A stretch of DNA of 57,864 nt from an uncultured Rhodospirillales bacterium. GTDB taxonomy: Bacteria; Pseudomonadota; Alphaproteobacteria; Azospirillales; Azospirillaceae. Positions 45,953 through 55,182 of the stretch are shown here, one piece after another; position 1 is the stretch's first letter, and each line of letters opens with the position of its first letter. The notes under the pieces are model-generated. The model was not told where the DNA came from. It ran no database searches and was given only the letters and a program-made list of their open reading frames with translations. Location: contig CAIOBP010000120.1 of assembly GCA_903856295.1 (NCBI GenBank), forward strand, positions 1 through 57,864, written 5' to 3'. Position numbers and translations under genes: made by a program.

Positions 45953-47086
45953 TCAGGTGATGTTGGACCGGTAGGCCTGGAGCTTCTCGTCGAAGACGGC
46001 GCGGGTGAAGATCGGTTCGTGCATCGGCACCCGGATGATCTCGTCGCCCTGTTCGGTGTAGCCGGTCACGGTGTCGCCATCGACCTTGTAATGGTGGCTG
46101 ATCTCCTTGGTGGCGCCGAACAGCATCAGCGCGCCGAGCAGCTTTTTATCTTCGGCGGCCCGGCGATAGACATTGACCGCCTGATCGACGGTCGCCCCGA
46201 ACATCTGCTTGAGGAACCACGAGGGCACATGCATCGGCGGGATGTAATAGACGTTGGGCTCGAGCCCCAATTGCGGGAACAGCGGCCGCGCCACCTTGGC
46301 GATGTGGACGATATAGTCGAGCGGATTGTCCTCGCGCGCCTGATCGGGGGTGTTGATGAAGCCCTGGAGGCGGATTTTGCCGATGCAGCCGATGGTGCAG
46401 CGGGTCTGCTGGCCGGCTTCGACGGCGGGATAGCAGCCGACGCACTTTTCCGAGGTGCGGTTGAGGGCGTTGAAGAACGGCTTCTTGTAGGGGCAGCCCT
46501 TGACGCACTCCCGGTAGCCCCGGCAGCGCTCCTGATCGATCAGCACGATGCCGTCCTCGGGCCGCTTGTAGACCGACTGGCGCGGGCAGGCGCCGAGGCA
46601 GGCGGGATAGGTGCAGTGATTGCAGATGCGCGGCAGGTAGAACATCCACTGCATGTGCGGCATTTGCAGATAGGCGCCGCCCTCGTTGATGATGCCGCCG
46701 GTCGAATCATCTTCGCCGATGTTGGGGCTGGTGTAGTCCATGTCCTCGGGGCGATAGCCGAGCACCCGCTCGCCCTCGGGCGCGGCCTCGAAGATGGTCT
46801 TGCCCTGATAGGGGCCGGCATCGATCGGCTGAACCCCGAGCTTCTCCAGAATCCGCACGTCCCAGCCCAGCGGATAATAGCCGTAGGGCTTGCTCTCGAC
46901 ATTGTTCCAGAACTGGTATTCCTGGCCGCGTCCCGACGTCCACGTCGTCTTGCAGGCGATGGTGCAGGTCTGGCAGGCGATGCATTTGTTAAGGTCCATC
47001 ACCATGCCGAACTGCTTTTTCGGCCGGGCGCCCTCATAGAGGTAGTCCATGTCCCGGCCGATTTGCCAATTGAAAACCTTGGGCAT
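45953..47086 (-). CDS. iron-sulphur beta subunit, Nitrospira-type NxrB-like
   Basis: A 377-residue electron-transfer subunit with four Fe-S clusters. CIACQTCTIAC (35-45), CNHCTYPACLGAC (155-167) and CRGYRECVKGC (188-198) plus CVGC (215-218) and C230/C234 supply the ligands. A Tyr at 191 sits where a Cys would complete a fourth ligand, so that cluster is probably [3Fe-4S], as in NarH (Trp there). The text GQEYQFWNNVESKPYG, IFEAAPEGERVLGYRPED and SPNIGEDDSTGG closely resembles NxrB of Nitrospira/anammox, which contains WWNNVETKPYG. NarH and EbdB lack these segments as far as I recall. No signal of its own; it would be co-exported with the Tat-bearing alpha subunit. Confidence 0.85.
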   Translation of the reverse strand: MPKVFNWQIGRDMDYLYEGARPKKQFGMVMDLNKCIACQTCTIACKTTWTSGRGQEYQFWNNVESKPYGYYPLGWDVRILEKLGVQPIDAGPYQGKTIFEAAPEGERVLGYRPEDMDYTSPNIGEDDSTGGIINEGGAYLQMPHMQWMFYLPRICNHCTYPACLGACPRQSVYKRPEDGIVLIDQERCRGYRECVKGCPYKKPFFNALNRTSEKCVGCYPAVEAGQQTRCTIGCIGKIRLQGFINTPDQAREDNPLDYIVHIAKVARPLFPQLGLEPNVYYIPPMHVPSWFLKQMFGATVDQAVNVYRRAAEDKKLLGALMLFGATKEISHHYKVDGDTVTGYTEQGDEIIRVPMHEPIFTRAVFDEKLQAYRSNIT

Positions 47087-47119
47087 TTGAATGCTCCTGA
47101 AGTCGATGAAACCGCCGGA

Positions 47120-50100
47120 TCAGCCGACCTTGACGAAACCGCCCTTGAGATAGGAGAGCAGCGAGGCGTTCTCGGAGGCCGGGCGGAAGCCCAGCGACGC
47201 CGGGCGCCATGTTCCCTTGCCGTCCATGCCGCCATCCTCGGCCTTGGTGAAGCGGGCCATGGATTCGCGTGGCGCGCCGGTCACGCAGTGAACATCGACG
47301 TTGAAGCCCTTGGTCACCTCGTTGGTCCAGGTCTTGCGGCTGATCAGCGAGGCGGTCTGATGGGTCGGCTTCAGCCAGGAGCGGGTCAGGCTCTGCTGGC
47401 TGCCATAGCGGAACATCGCCTGGTAATTGGTCTCGGGGTTGCGGGCCAGACCATCGGCCCGGGTCTCGTGGCCCTTCACCGAACCGGGGGTCGCCGGATA
47501 GGCGTTGTGCCACATGCGGGTGACGCCGCGCGGTGTGCCGGGATAGAAGCGCACCCGGACCATCAACCGCGCCACCTTGTATTCGGCCTTGCGGGCGGGA
47601 TCGTCCCAGCCCCGGAAGGGCAGATCGGCGGGGTCGCCGTCGATATGGACGTAATCGCCGTCCTTGAGGTTCATGGCCAGCCCGTCGAGCGGATGCATGT
47701 CGACGTACATTTCGCCGGTACTGGGGCTGCGCTTGTCGTGGCGGTAGATGTCGCCGAAGGGGCCGAACAACACCGTCATCATGTCGGTGTCGATCGGCGT
47801 GGTGTGGGCGCCGTGGCGGTATTTGGGCGTGTGGAAGATGTGCTTGAAGCCCTTGGCGTCCAGCGGATGCTTGGTCTTGACCAACTCCTCGACGGTGTAG
47901 GAGGTGTTGCGCATCTGGCGGGACTGGGCGCTGCGGTCTTCGGCGCCGATGCCCCAGTCGGCGGGCAGCTTGGCCCGGATCGCCGGATGGGGCGCGGCGG
48001 CGATGGCGCAGGGGTCGTGGAAGGTCGCTTCCGAGGGCTCGCGATGGACGATCAGGTTTTCGCCCGCCTCGATGAACTCGGCTTCCGGCCGGTAGAACTC
48101 CAGCCGGCCGGTCTTGGTGTACCAGGGCCGGGATTCGCTGACCTGCTCCCAGCTGTTGATGCGCGGGTAGGTGCGGGTGTTGAGCAGCGCCGGGATGCCC
48201 AGCTTGGCCTTGGCCTCCAACTCCTCGACCTTGTAGCCCTTGAGCGGGGTCGAGGCGTCGATGATGCGCTGGAGATAAACCTGGGGCTGGCCGCTGGTCA
48301 CGAAATGCCACATCTGGGCGAAACGGGGGTCGCCGGTCAGTTTTCCCAGTTCTCCCGCCACCAGCGGATAGATTTCGATGTCCGACAGGGTTTCGTAGAC
48401 CCGCTTCATCGGCGTGCGCGGATACATCTGCACGAAGGGGTTGGTGTTGGAGCCGGTCATGTCGGCGATCTTGAATTCCGCCCAGGAATCGACGCCGTAA
48501 ACAATGTCGGAGAACTCGCAGGAGCCGGTCCACCACCAATCATTATAGGCGACGACCTCGCATTTTGGCAGGGTGTTGAACACCACGTCGTAGAACCATT
48601 TCTGGTTGCCCAGGCTGGAGTTGGAATTGACCTGCCAGATCGCCTTGGTTGGCGTCGGCATGTGGGCGCCGGCGGTGATCTTCTTGGTGCCGGCCTTCAT
48701 CGGCCGTTCGCCGTTGATCCAGTAATGCATGGATTCCGGGCGATAGGCCGGGCGCAGCTTGACCGGGCCGGCGGGGTCGAGTTGGGGATTGAACGGGTCT
48801 TCGACGGTGTAGCGCGGAATACCCGAAAACAGGGTGTTCTTGTAGTTGCCGGCATAGCTGCCAAGATTGCCGCCATGGCGGCCGAGACTGCCGGCCAGGG
48901 CCAGGATCAGGAACTGGGAGCGGTCCTTGTTGTCGTTGTTCCAGAACTGGTTCGGCCCCATGCCGCAGGCGAGCAGGGTGTGTCCGCCCGAGGCCGCGAC
49001 CTCGCGGGCGAGATTGATCACCGCCTCCTTGGGCGCCCGGGTGATCTGGGCGACCTGATCGGGCGTCATGTTGGCGTCGAGATACTGGCGGGTGAGATCG
49101 AAGACCGAGCGCACCTCGACGGTCTTGCCGTCGGTGGTGGTGACCATGAAGGTGCCGTGCAGCGCCGGCTTCAATTTGAGCTTGGCGAAATGTTCGCCGA
49201 CGTGATCGTGACTGACTGGCACCGGTTTTCCGGACTCCAGGTCCCAGATCACGTAATCGTTGAAGTCATGGGCATAATGGCTGCCGATCACCATGCCAGA
49301 CTGCATCGTGGTCGGCGGCGCCTTTTCCTCGCCGACCAGCACCTTGGTGAAGTTCTTGTACTCGGCGGTTTGGTAGTTGGGCAGGATGTCTTTCGCTTCC
49401 AGCCGCTCCAGGGTGTCCATGCGCACCAGGCTGGGCAGATCGGTGAAATTGGCGACGAACTGTTCATCGTAGAGCTTTTCGGCGATCATCACCTGGGCCA
49501 TGCCGAGGGCGAAGGCCGGATCGGTGCCGGGGCGGATCACCACCACATCGTCGCAGCGGCAGGCGGTGGCCGAATATTCCACTGTGATGGCCACCACCCG
49601 CGCGCCCTTGAGCCGGGCCTCGGTCAGCCAGTGGGAATCCGGCATCTTGGTGGTGATCCAGTTCATGCCCCAGACCAGGATCAGCTTGGCGTTCTCGGTG
49701 TCGAACAGCTCGAAATCGTTGGTCTGCTCGCCGGTGACCATCGGGTGTCCGGGCGGCAGATCGGTGTGGAAGGTGTAAGAGTCGAAGGTGCCCGAGCCCT
49801 TGGCCTCCTCGGGCTTGACGCCGCGCAGGTTGGCATCGAGCAGGGCCAGCGAGTTGCCCATGCGGAAGGCGCCGAAGATGCGCGTCGCCCCCTGATAGGC
49901 CATGCCGCCGCGGAACTTGGTCACCCGGGTGCCGGCGCCGTCCACGGCGTTCACCATGTCGGGGTCATAGCCCTGGGCGAGCAGGCGCTTCTTGCCCTCG
50001 TCGCCGGAATAGGTCTTGGCGATGTCGTGCAGCGCGCGGGCGTGGTAGGCGGCGGCCTCGGCATGGCTGACCTTGACCCAGCCGTCCCAGCCGCGCTTCA

Positions 50101-50605
50101 TCTTGTCCGGGGGTGCGGCGCCGGTCACCGGATCGCGCGGGAAGCCGGCGTCGGCCCAGGCCTTGAAGCCCTTGCGCAGAAAGGCGCCATTGATCCGGCG
50201 GTCGCCGTAAAAGCGCCGCGCCAGCACCAGCCCCTTCTGGCAGCAGCGCGGGTCCCAGCGCGCCGAGGATTTGTTGCCATAGAGGTCCTCGGCCTTGCCA
50301 TAGCCGTAGGTCGGCTCGATGCGCACCACGACATCGTTTTTGACAAAGGCGTTGAGCAGGCAATTATGGGTGTCGTTGGGACAGCACATGAAGACGAACG
50401 AGCCGTCGGTGCGGAAGATGTCGCGGTAGAGGTGCTCCCAGTCGCGGTTCGGGTACTCGGCCAGCGGATTGGCCACCGACACCGGCGCCAGATGGCGGAA
50501 GTCGGCCAGCGCCGCCCCCGGTGCCGCCAGCGCGCCGAACCCGGCGGCTCCCGCCAGTTTCATGAACCGGCGCCGGGACCATGAAGCCTGTTTCATCTCC
50601 GCCAT
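47120..50605 (-). CDS. molybdopterin oxidoreductase alpha subunit, NXR/periplasmic nitrate reductase-like
   Basis: A 1161-residue type II DMSO reductase family protein with a Tat signal ([10 protein letters not shown] near residues 10-19, cleavage near 34). The length is close to that of periplasmic NxrA (about 1150) and well above EbdA, SerA, DdhA or PcrA (about 900-980). The N-terminal cluster region has C74, C75, D78, C82 and C121/C122. [15 protein letters not shown] (281-295) aligns with the CDLPPASPQTWGEQT of NarG, and [16 protein letters not shown] with its cofactor loop. AGG AGG at 50613-50618, 7 nt upstream, fixes ATG 50605. No NarI-like anchor is encoded, so electrons must go to or come from a periplasmic carrier. 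Substrate: nitrate or nitrite is the best guess; selenate, chlorate or hydrocarbons cannot be excluded. Confidence 0.85.
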   Translation of the reverse strand: MAEMKQASWSRRRFMKLAGAAGFGALAAPGAALADFRHLAPVSVANPLAEYPNRDWEHLYRDIFRTDGSFVFMCCPNDTHNCLLNAFVKNDVVVRIEPTYGYGKAEDLYGNKSSARWDPRCCQKGLVLARRFYGDRRINGAFLRKGFKAWADAGFPRDPVTGAAPPDKMKRGWDGWVKVSHAEAAAYHARALHDIAKTYSGDEGKKRLLAQGYDPDMVNAVDGAGTRVTKFRGGMAYQGATRIFGAFRMGNSLALLDANLRGVKPEEAKGSGTFDSYTFHTDLPPGHPMVTGEQTNDFELFDTENAKLILVWGMNWITTKMPDSHWLTEARLKGARVVAITVEYSATACRCDDVVVIRPGTDPAFALGMAQVMIAEKLYDEQFVANFTDLPSLVRMDTLERLEAKDILPNYQTAEYKNFTKVLVGEEKAPPTTMQSGMVIGSHYAHDFNDYVIWDLESGKPVPVSHDHVGEHFAKLKLKPALHGTFMVTTTDGKTVEVRSVFDLTRQYLDANMTPDQVAQITRAPKEAVINLAREVAASGGHTLLACGMGPNQFWNNDNKDRSQFLILALAGSLGRHGGNLGSYAGNYKNTLFSGIPRYTVEDPFNPQLDPAGPVKLRPAYRPESMHYWINGERPMKAGTKKITAGAHMPTPTKAIWQVNSNSSLGNQKWFYDVVFNTLPKCEVVAYNDWWWTGSCEFSDIVYGVDSWAEFKIADMTGSNTNPFVQMYPRTPMKRVYETLSDIEIYPLVAGELGKLTGDPRFAQMWHFVTSGQPQVYLQRIIDASTPLKGYKVEELEAKAKLGIPALLNTRTYPRINSWEQVSESRPWYTKTGRLEFYRPEAEFIEAGENLIVHREPSEATFHDPCAIAAAPHPAIRAKLPADWGIGAEDRSAQSRQMRNTSYTVEELVKTKHPLDAKGFKHIFHTPKYRHGAHTTPIDTDMMTVLFGPFGDIYRHDKRSPSTGEMYVDMHPLDGLAMNLKDGDYVHIDGDPADLPFRGWDDPARKAEYKVARLMVRVRFYPGTPRGVTRMWHNAYPATPGSVKGHETRADGLARNPETNYQAMFRYGSQQSLTRSWLKPTHQTASLISRKTWTNEVTKGFNVDVHCVTGAPRESMARFTKAEDGGMDGKGTWRPASLGFRPASENASLLSYLKGGFVKVG

Positions 50606-50708
50606 TATCCAGCCTCCTGAACGTGCGAGCCCTGCGGCTGCCCAATCTATGGGCAAGACGATGTTTACAGAATTTTAAGGAACAGCGACAGGTCCATTAA
50701 GCCGCACG

Positions 50709-50714
50709 ATCGTA
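50709..50714 (-). promoter_or_regulatory. candidate -10 hexamer of the molybdoenzyme operon
   Basis: TACGAT on the minus strand (4 of 6 to TATAAT), centred 34 bp downstream of the Fnr-type box centre, near the spacing of class II Fnr-activated promoters. Confidence 0.4.
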
Positions 50715-50738
50715 CCATGAGCCCGCAGGAGGGCTGGC

Positions 50739-50752
50739 TTGATGCTTGTCAA
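50739..50752 (-). promoter_or_regulatory. Fnr/Nnr-type binding box
   Basis: TTGACAAGCATCAA on the minus strand matches the CRP/FNR-family consensus TTGAT-N4-ATCAA with one change (T to C). It lies 134 bp upstream of the alpha-subunit ATG and suggests activation under low oxygen or by nitrogen oxides. Confidence 0.6.
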
Positions 50753-50887
50753 GGCCGCTAAGTAAGGGGCGCGCATAAAGTGCGACGCATCGACGCATCG
50801 CGCCCGCTCACGCGCCGATTGGGCCGAGAGCGGGCGGTGCGGTGCGCGGGAGTTGGTATCGGCGGCGACCGCCGCCGATGAGCGAGG

Positions 50888-50915
50888 TTTCGCTGATGGG
50901 TTTTCATCAGCGAAA
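50888..50915. repeat. 11-bp perfect inverted repeat
   Basis: TTTCGCTGATG (50888-50898) and CATCAGCGAAA (50905-50915) with a 6-nt spacer. Neither side is followed by a U-tract, so an operator or remnant is as likely as a terminator. Confidence 0.6.
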
Positions 50916-51217
50916 AGTAGCGCAAAGGTCAGCCGCCCTTACTGCCGCTTATCCCCGCCTTGACACGCGTCTTCACGGGCAAGCCAATTTTCGTCATCAT
51001 GAGCGTTCCAATTCGAGGCCGCGCGACGCCACCAACCCCGGTACGAGTCGGGATCGATGCGGCGGGCTACAGTTCAGGGGAAACCGGCCGGGTCAGTGCC
51101 GTGTCGGCAAGATAGCTGAGTTGGGAGGGACGGACAAGGCTCTGCCAAATTCTCAAACCAAACGGCCTCCGGCAATCCCGGCGCGGTTCACTCTGCAAGC
51201 CAAAGGCGGAAACAGTC

Positions 51218-52834
51218 ATGAGAATGCTCCAGGCGTTTTTCTCAGCTCGATATTTCGTGTTCCTGCTTGCCGCGGGCGGTGGGACGGTGCTGGCGGCGGT
51301 CGCCATAACCGGCGGCGGATGGACTTGGGCGCTGGTGGCGGCTCTCGCGCTCACCGCGCTGGGCGTCCACGACATTGTCCAGGCTCGCCACAGTCTTTTG
51401 CGTAACTATCCGATCGTGGGCCACGCCCGCTTCATGTTGGAAGAGCTGCGCGGGGTGGTTCGGCAGTATTTTCTGGAAGGGGACGACGAAAATGTTCCGT
51501 TCAGCCGCAACAAGCGGTCCGTGGTCTATCAGCGGGCCAAAGAGGAACTCGACAAGCGGCCGTTCGGAACAAAGCTCAATGTCTATGCCCCGGCCTTCGA
51601 ATGGCTGAATCACTCCATTGCCCCGAAGCAGCCTGTCCCGCAACCGGACAGGCTGATAGTCGGTAGTCCCGACTGCTCCCGCCCCTATTCCATCTCGCGG
51701 CTCAATATCTCGGCGATGAGTTTCGGAGCGCTCGGCGCCAATGCCATCCGGGCGCTCAACCGCGGTGCCCGCATGGGGGGATTTGCCCACGACACCGGCG
51801 AGGGGGGCTGCAGTGTCCACCACCTTGAGGAAGGCGGGGACCTCATCTGGGAAATTGGCAGCGGCTACTTCGGCTGCCGTACTCCAGACGGACACTTCTC
51901 TCCTGAGCGCTTTTCCGAGCGCGTTGCTCTCGAACAGATCCGCATGGTGGAGATAAAGCTATCCCAGGGCGCCAAGCCCGGACATGGCGGCGTACTGCTC
52001 GGGGCGAAGGTCACACCGGAAATCGCGGCGGCGCGCGGGGTGCCGGTCGGAGTGGACTGCGTCTCTCCGCCCGGTCACTCGGCGTTCAGGACGCCGCTGG
52101 AACTGATGAGGTTCATCGGCGAGTTGCGCACGCTCTCTGGAGGAAAACCGATCGGCTTCAAGCTTTGCATCGGTCTGGAATGGGAGTTCATCGCCCTCGG
52201 CAAGGCAATGCTTGAAACGGGCATTCGTCCCGACTTCATCGTTGTCGATGGCGGCGAAGGCGGGACCGGTGCCGCACCACCGGAATTCATGGATCACGTG
52301 GGCATGCCCCTTCGCGATGGCCTGCTGTTCGCGCATAATGCTCTGGTCGGGATGAATCTGCGCAAAGACATCCGGCTTGCGGCCAGCGGCCGAATCGCGT
52401 CCGCCTTCGACATCGCCCGGGCCATCGTGCTTGGCGCCGACTGGTGCAATTCGGGCCGCGGCTTCATGTTCGCCGTCGGCTGCATCCAGGCGCAGAACTG
52501 CCATACCGGCCTCTGCCCGGTCGGCGTGGGGACCCAGGACCCGGCGCGCCAGCGGGCTTTGGTGATCGCCGACAAGGCCGAGCGCGTCTTTCACCTCCAC
52601 CGGAACACGCTCGCCACCCTCGGCGAACTGGTGGCCGCGGTCGGCCTGGACCGTCCCGGACAACTGCGACCCCATCATTTCTCCCGGCGGCTCGGTCCGG
52701 ATCGGGTGGAAACCTACGACCGCCTCTATAAGTTCCTTGAACCTGGCGAATTGCTGGCTGGCACCGACGATCCCTTGTTCAGGGCCGCCTGGTCTGCTGC
52801 CCGAGCCGACAGTTTCGCGCGGGCTCAGGCATGA
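51218..52834 (+). CDS. FMN-binding glutamate synthase family protein
   Basis: A 538-residue protein of the GltB-like stand-alone family. Two N-terminal membrane helices (about 6-50) precede the FMN barrel: ISAMSFGALGANAIRALNRG, GEGGCSVHHLEEGGDLIWEIGSGYFGC, KPGHGGVLLGAKVTPEIA, IVVDGGEGGTGAAPPEF and the cysteine-bearing CIQAQNCHTGLCPVGVGTQ for a [3Fe-4S]-like cluster. It lacks the amidotransferase domain of true glutamate synthase; physiological substrate of this membrane form is not established. It is the first of three plus-strand genes with an SDR fragment and a photolyase. Confidence 0.9.
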   Translation: MRMLQAFFSARYFVFLLAAGGGTVLAAVAITGGGWTWALVAALALTALGVHDIVQARHSLLRNYPIVGHARFMLEELRGVVRQYFLEGDDENVPFSRNKRSVVYQRAKEELDKRPFGTKLNVYAPAFEWLNHSIAPKQPVPQPDRLIVGSPDCSRPYSISRLNISAMSFGALGANAIRALNRGARMGGFAHDTGEGGCSVHHLEEGGDLIWEIGSGYFGCRTPDGHFSPERFSERVALEQIRMVEIKLSQGAKPGHGGVLLGAKVTPEIAAARGVPVGVDCVSPPGHSAFRTPLELMRFIGELRTLSGGKPIGFKLCIGLEWEFIALGKAMLETGIRPDFIVVDGGEGGTGAAPPEFMDHVGMPLRDGLLFAHNALVGMNLRKDIRLAASGRIASAFDIARAIVLGADWCNSGRGFMFAVGCIQAQNCHTGLCPVGVGTQDPARQRALVIADKAERVFHLHRNTLATLGELVAAVGLDRPGQLRPHHFSRRLGPDRVETYDRLYKFLEPGELLAGTDDPLFRAAWSAARADSFARAQA

Positions 52835-52883
52835 GTTATGGGCAACTTCGTGCCATGCACCCCAAAAACGGAGAATAACAGAC

Positions 52884-53156
52884 ATGAAGGGTGAAACGCC
52901 CGCGGTCGCCATCGACGACTATGCCGCCACGGCGGGAGCGCGCAGGGCGGCAATTCAAGGGTACAGCGGCTCCCAACCGGGGGATCCGCTCCGTGCCGCC
53001 GAGGCCATCGTCCAGGCCGTGCAGTCGCCGGAGCCGCCATTGCATCTGGTGCTTGGCCGTCCGGCCTACGAGCAGGTGGCGGCGAAGCTGCGGGAGTTCC
53101 TGGGCGAGATGGAGACGTGGCGGGAAGTTTCGCTCGGCGCGGATTATCCTGTCTGA
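52884..53156 (+). pseudogene. C-terminal remnant of a short-chain dehydrogenase
   Basis: A 90-residue ORF whose text QPGDPLRAAEAIVQAV, PPLHLVLGRPAYEQVAAKL and FLGEMETWREVSLGADYP matches the last quarter of SDR oxidoreductases (GDPxKAAxAI...LxLGxDA...KL...W). The Rossmann motif and YxxxK catalytic site are absent. The ATG at 52884 follows a GGAGA ribosome-like stretch, so the fragment may still be translated. It could be a relic of a longer gene lost by deletion between the glutamate synthase and photolyase genes. Confidence 0.65.
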
Positions 53157-53200
53157 CGGATTGCCGGAATTTCCCGAAAGGACCACGATGAGGGCTGAAA

Positions 53201-54637
53201 ATGAGTGAGCCCGGGCTACCGCCCGTCCTGCTGTGGTTTCGGAGCGATCTGAGACTGGCCGACAATCCGGCCCTGACTGCGGCGGTTCTGTCGGAGCGCC
53301 CGGTCATTCCGGTCTTCATCCATGATGATGACCAGTCCGGCCTCGGCGGAGCATCCCGGTGGTGGCTTCACCACAGTCTCAAGGCATTGTCACGGGACAT
53401 CGGCGCCTTTGGCACGACGCTGGTGGTCCGCCGGGGAGACGCGCCAACCGTTCTGGGAGCGCTTATCGAGGAGACCGGAGCCGATACTCTTCATTTCAAC
53501 CGCGTGCCTCGCCCCCGCGAGACCCGCCAGGAAGAGCGGGTTGCCGGCTTGCTCGGGAGACGCGGCAGTGCCGTTCATGGCCACGACGCGGCCCTTCTCT
53601 TCGAACCGCGCGCCGTCAGGACGCAGGCCGGAGGTAACTTCAAGGTCTTCACCGCCTTCTGGAAGACCTGCATGGCTATGCCGGAGCCGTCTCGGCCGCT
53701 GCCGGTTCCGAAGGCACTGACCGGGTGGCCGCGATCCGTTCGGGGCATCGACGTCGAGGCCCTTGGGTTGCTGCCGACCGGCGTCGATTGGGCCGGAGGG
53801 CTTCGGGCCGTCTGGACACCGGGAGAACGGGGCGCCCAGGAGCGCCTGACCGATTTCCTCGAGGATGGCGTCATCGAGAGCTACGACAGCGACAGAGATC
53901 GTCCCGACCGCGAGGGAACGTCACGCCTTGGACCCCATCTCGCATTTGGAGAAATCAGTGTCCGGACGGTGTGGCATGCCGTCAGGACACTGTGCGCGCC
54001 AGGAAGCGGGGTGACGCGGTTCCTGACCGAGTTGGGTTGGCGCGAATTCTGCCACGACCTGCTGCTCCATCACCCCGACATGGCGGAACATCCTTTACGC
54101 CCGGAATTCAGGAACTTTCCCTGGAGGAGCGATCCCGAAGCGTTCCGGGCTTGGTGCCGGGGACGGACCGGCTATCCCATCGTCGATGCCGGTATGCGCC
54201 AGCTTTGGCAAACGGGCTGGATGCACAACCGGGTGCGGATGATCGCGGCGTCGTTCCTGATCAAGCATCTGCTCTGTCCCTGGCAGGATGGCGAGCGGTG
54301 GTTCCGGGATACCCTCGTCGACGCCGACGCCGCCAACAACGCGGCAGGCTGGCAGTGGGTCGCGGGATGCGGTGCCGATGCCGCACCGTTCTTCAGGATT
54401 TTCAATCCGGTCCTGCAAGGCGAGCGTTTCGACCCCGATGGTACCTATGTCAGACGATACGTGCCCGAGTTGGCCGAGGTGCCAGCGCAGTGGATACACA
54501 AACCGTGGAACGCCCCGCCGAAGGTGCTCGGGGCGGCCCAGGTCAAACTCGGTGCCGACTATCCGTTGCCCATGGTCGACCATACCCGGGCGCGGGCACT
54601 GGCCATGTCTGCGTTCAGGGCAATGTCAAGATCGTAA
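53201..54637 (+). CDS. phrB: deoxyribodipyrimidine photolyase
   Basis: A 478-residue cryptochrome/photolyase. The antenna domain (LLWFRSDLRLADNPALTAA) is followed by the FAD-binding domain: GASRWWLHHSLKAL, LTELGWREFCHDLLLHHPDM, WCRGRTGYPIVDAGMRQLWQ, TGWMHNRVRMIAASFLIKHL and DADAANNAAGWQWVAGCGAD. These WxRGxTGYPIVDAGMRxL and NNxxxWQWxAG motifs are those of class I CPD photolyases. It repairs UV dimers with visible light. The start is taken at ATG 53201; the next gene region downstream is unassigned. Confidence 0.95.
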   Translation: MSEPGLPPVLLWFRSDLRLADNPALTAAVLSERPVIPVFIHDDDQSGLGGASRWWLHHSLKALSRDIGAFGTTLVVRRGDAPTVLGALIEETGADTLHFNRVPRPRETRQEERVAGLLGRRGSAVHGHDAALLFEPRAVRTQAGGNFKVFTAFWKTCMAMPEPSRPLPVPKALTGWPRSVRGIDVEALGLLPTGVDWAGGLRAVWTPGERGAQERLTDFLEDGVIESYDSDRDRPDREGTSRLGPHLAFGEISVRTVWHAVRTLCAPGSGVTRFLTELGWREFCHDLLLHHPDMAEHPLRPEFRNFPWRSDPEAFRAWCRGRTGYPIVDAGMRQLWQTGWMHNRVRMIAASFLIKHLLCPWQDGERWFRDTLVDADAANNAAGWQWVAGCGADAAPFFRIFNPVLQGERFDPDGTYVRRYVPELAEVPAQWIHKPWNAPPKVLGAAQVKLGADYPLPMVDHTRARALAMSAFRAMSRS

Positions 54638-55051
54638 GGATTTCTTGGGACTCATGGGACGCATCTCAGTCGAACGTGTCGTAGAAGTCGGCTCCGACGT
54701 ACTCGTGGAGGCGCCGCTCTGCCGCCAGATTTACTTTCGGAGGCCGATGATGGCTCCTGCGGCGAGGCCCGGTAGGATCGCCCGTTGTTAGGTGCCCTGT
54801 CGCTCAACGGAGGACAGCATGTTTGGTTATGCAGCGCTTGACCATGCCGCCGCGCCCCCCTGCCGGACACCTCGAACAATTCCGGATTGGACTCGCGCTC
54901 GCCGGGAAGGACTTCGCTGACCACCACGCCCCTGATTATCTAGCGGCTGCGGTGAACGCTCTCGACCGTGGGCGAAATAGGTAACATGCCCACAATCGCG
55001 CCTATTTTGAGATTTTCAGGAGGAAATTTCGGTCCGACCCATTGAGAAGAA
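54638..55051. other. 414-bp region without a recognised gene
   Basis: Open frames in both directions are present (for example minus 54652-54927), but none has a recognisable domain, a good ribosome site or convincing codon use. A minus-strand text GLAAGAIIGLRK could be the relic of a small membrane protein. Confidence 0.5.
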
Positions 55052-55126
<75 letters not shown>

Positions 55127-55182
55127 GTCCTGACCGGCGGCGGGGTTATGACATGGGTGAGGGGGGAGCGCAAGGGGAGTTC

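Larger units (their letters stand above)
50606..51217. other. 612-bp divergent intergenic region
   Basis: No gene supported. It carries the Fnr-type box and -10 hexamer of the molybdoenzyme operon, an 8-bp tandem repeat (CGACGCAT at 50783-50798) and an 11-bp inverted repeat (50888-50915). Confidence 0.6.

Noticed and set aside
46019-50584. A 1521-codon open frame on the plus strand
   Set aside because: It is antisense to the molybdoenzyme beta and alpha genes, has no domain sense and arises from GC-rich codon bias.
44299-50605. Perchlorate/chlorate reductase (pcr/clr) as the molybdoenzyme
   Set aside because: No chlorite dismutase or c-type cytochrome gene is present, the alpha subunit is too long, and the beta text fits NXR better.
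45953-50605. Standard membrane nitrate reductase NarGHI
   Set aside because: No NarI gene, the alpha subunit has a Tat signal, and the gamma is an EbdC-like periplasmic protein.
54652-54927. A 91-codon minus-strand ORF after the photolyase
   Set aside because: No ribosome site, domain or believable composition; Arg/Ser-rich shadow-like text.
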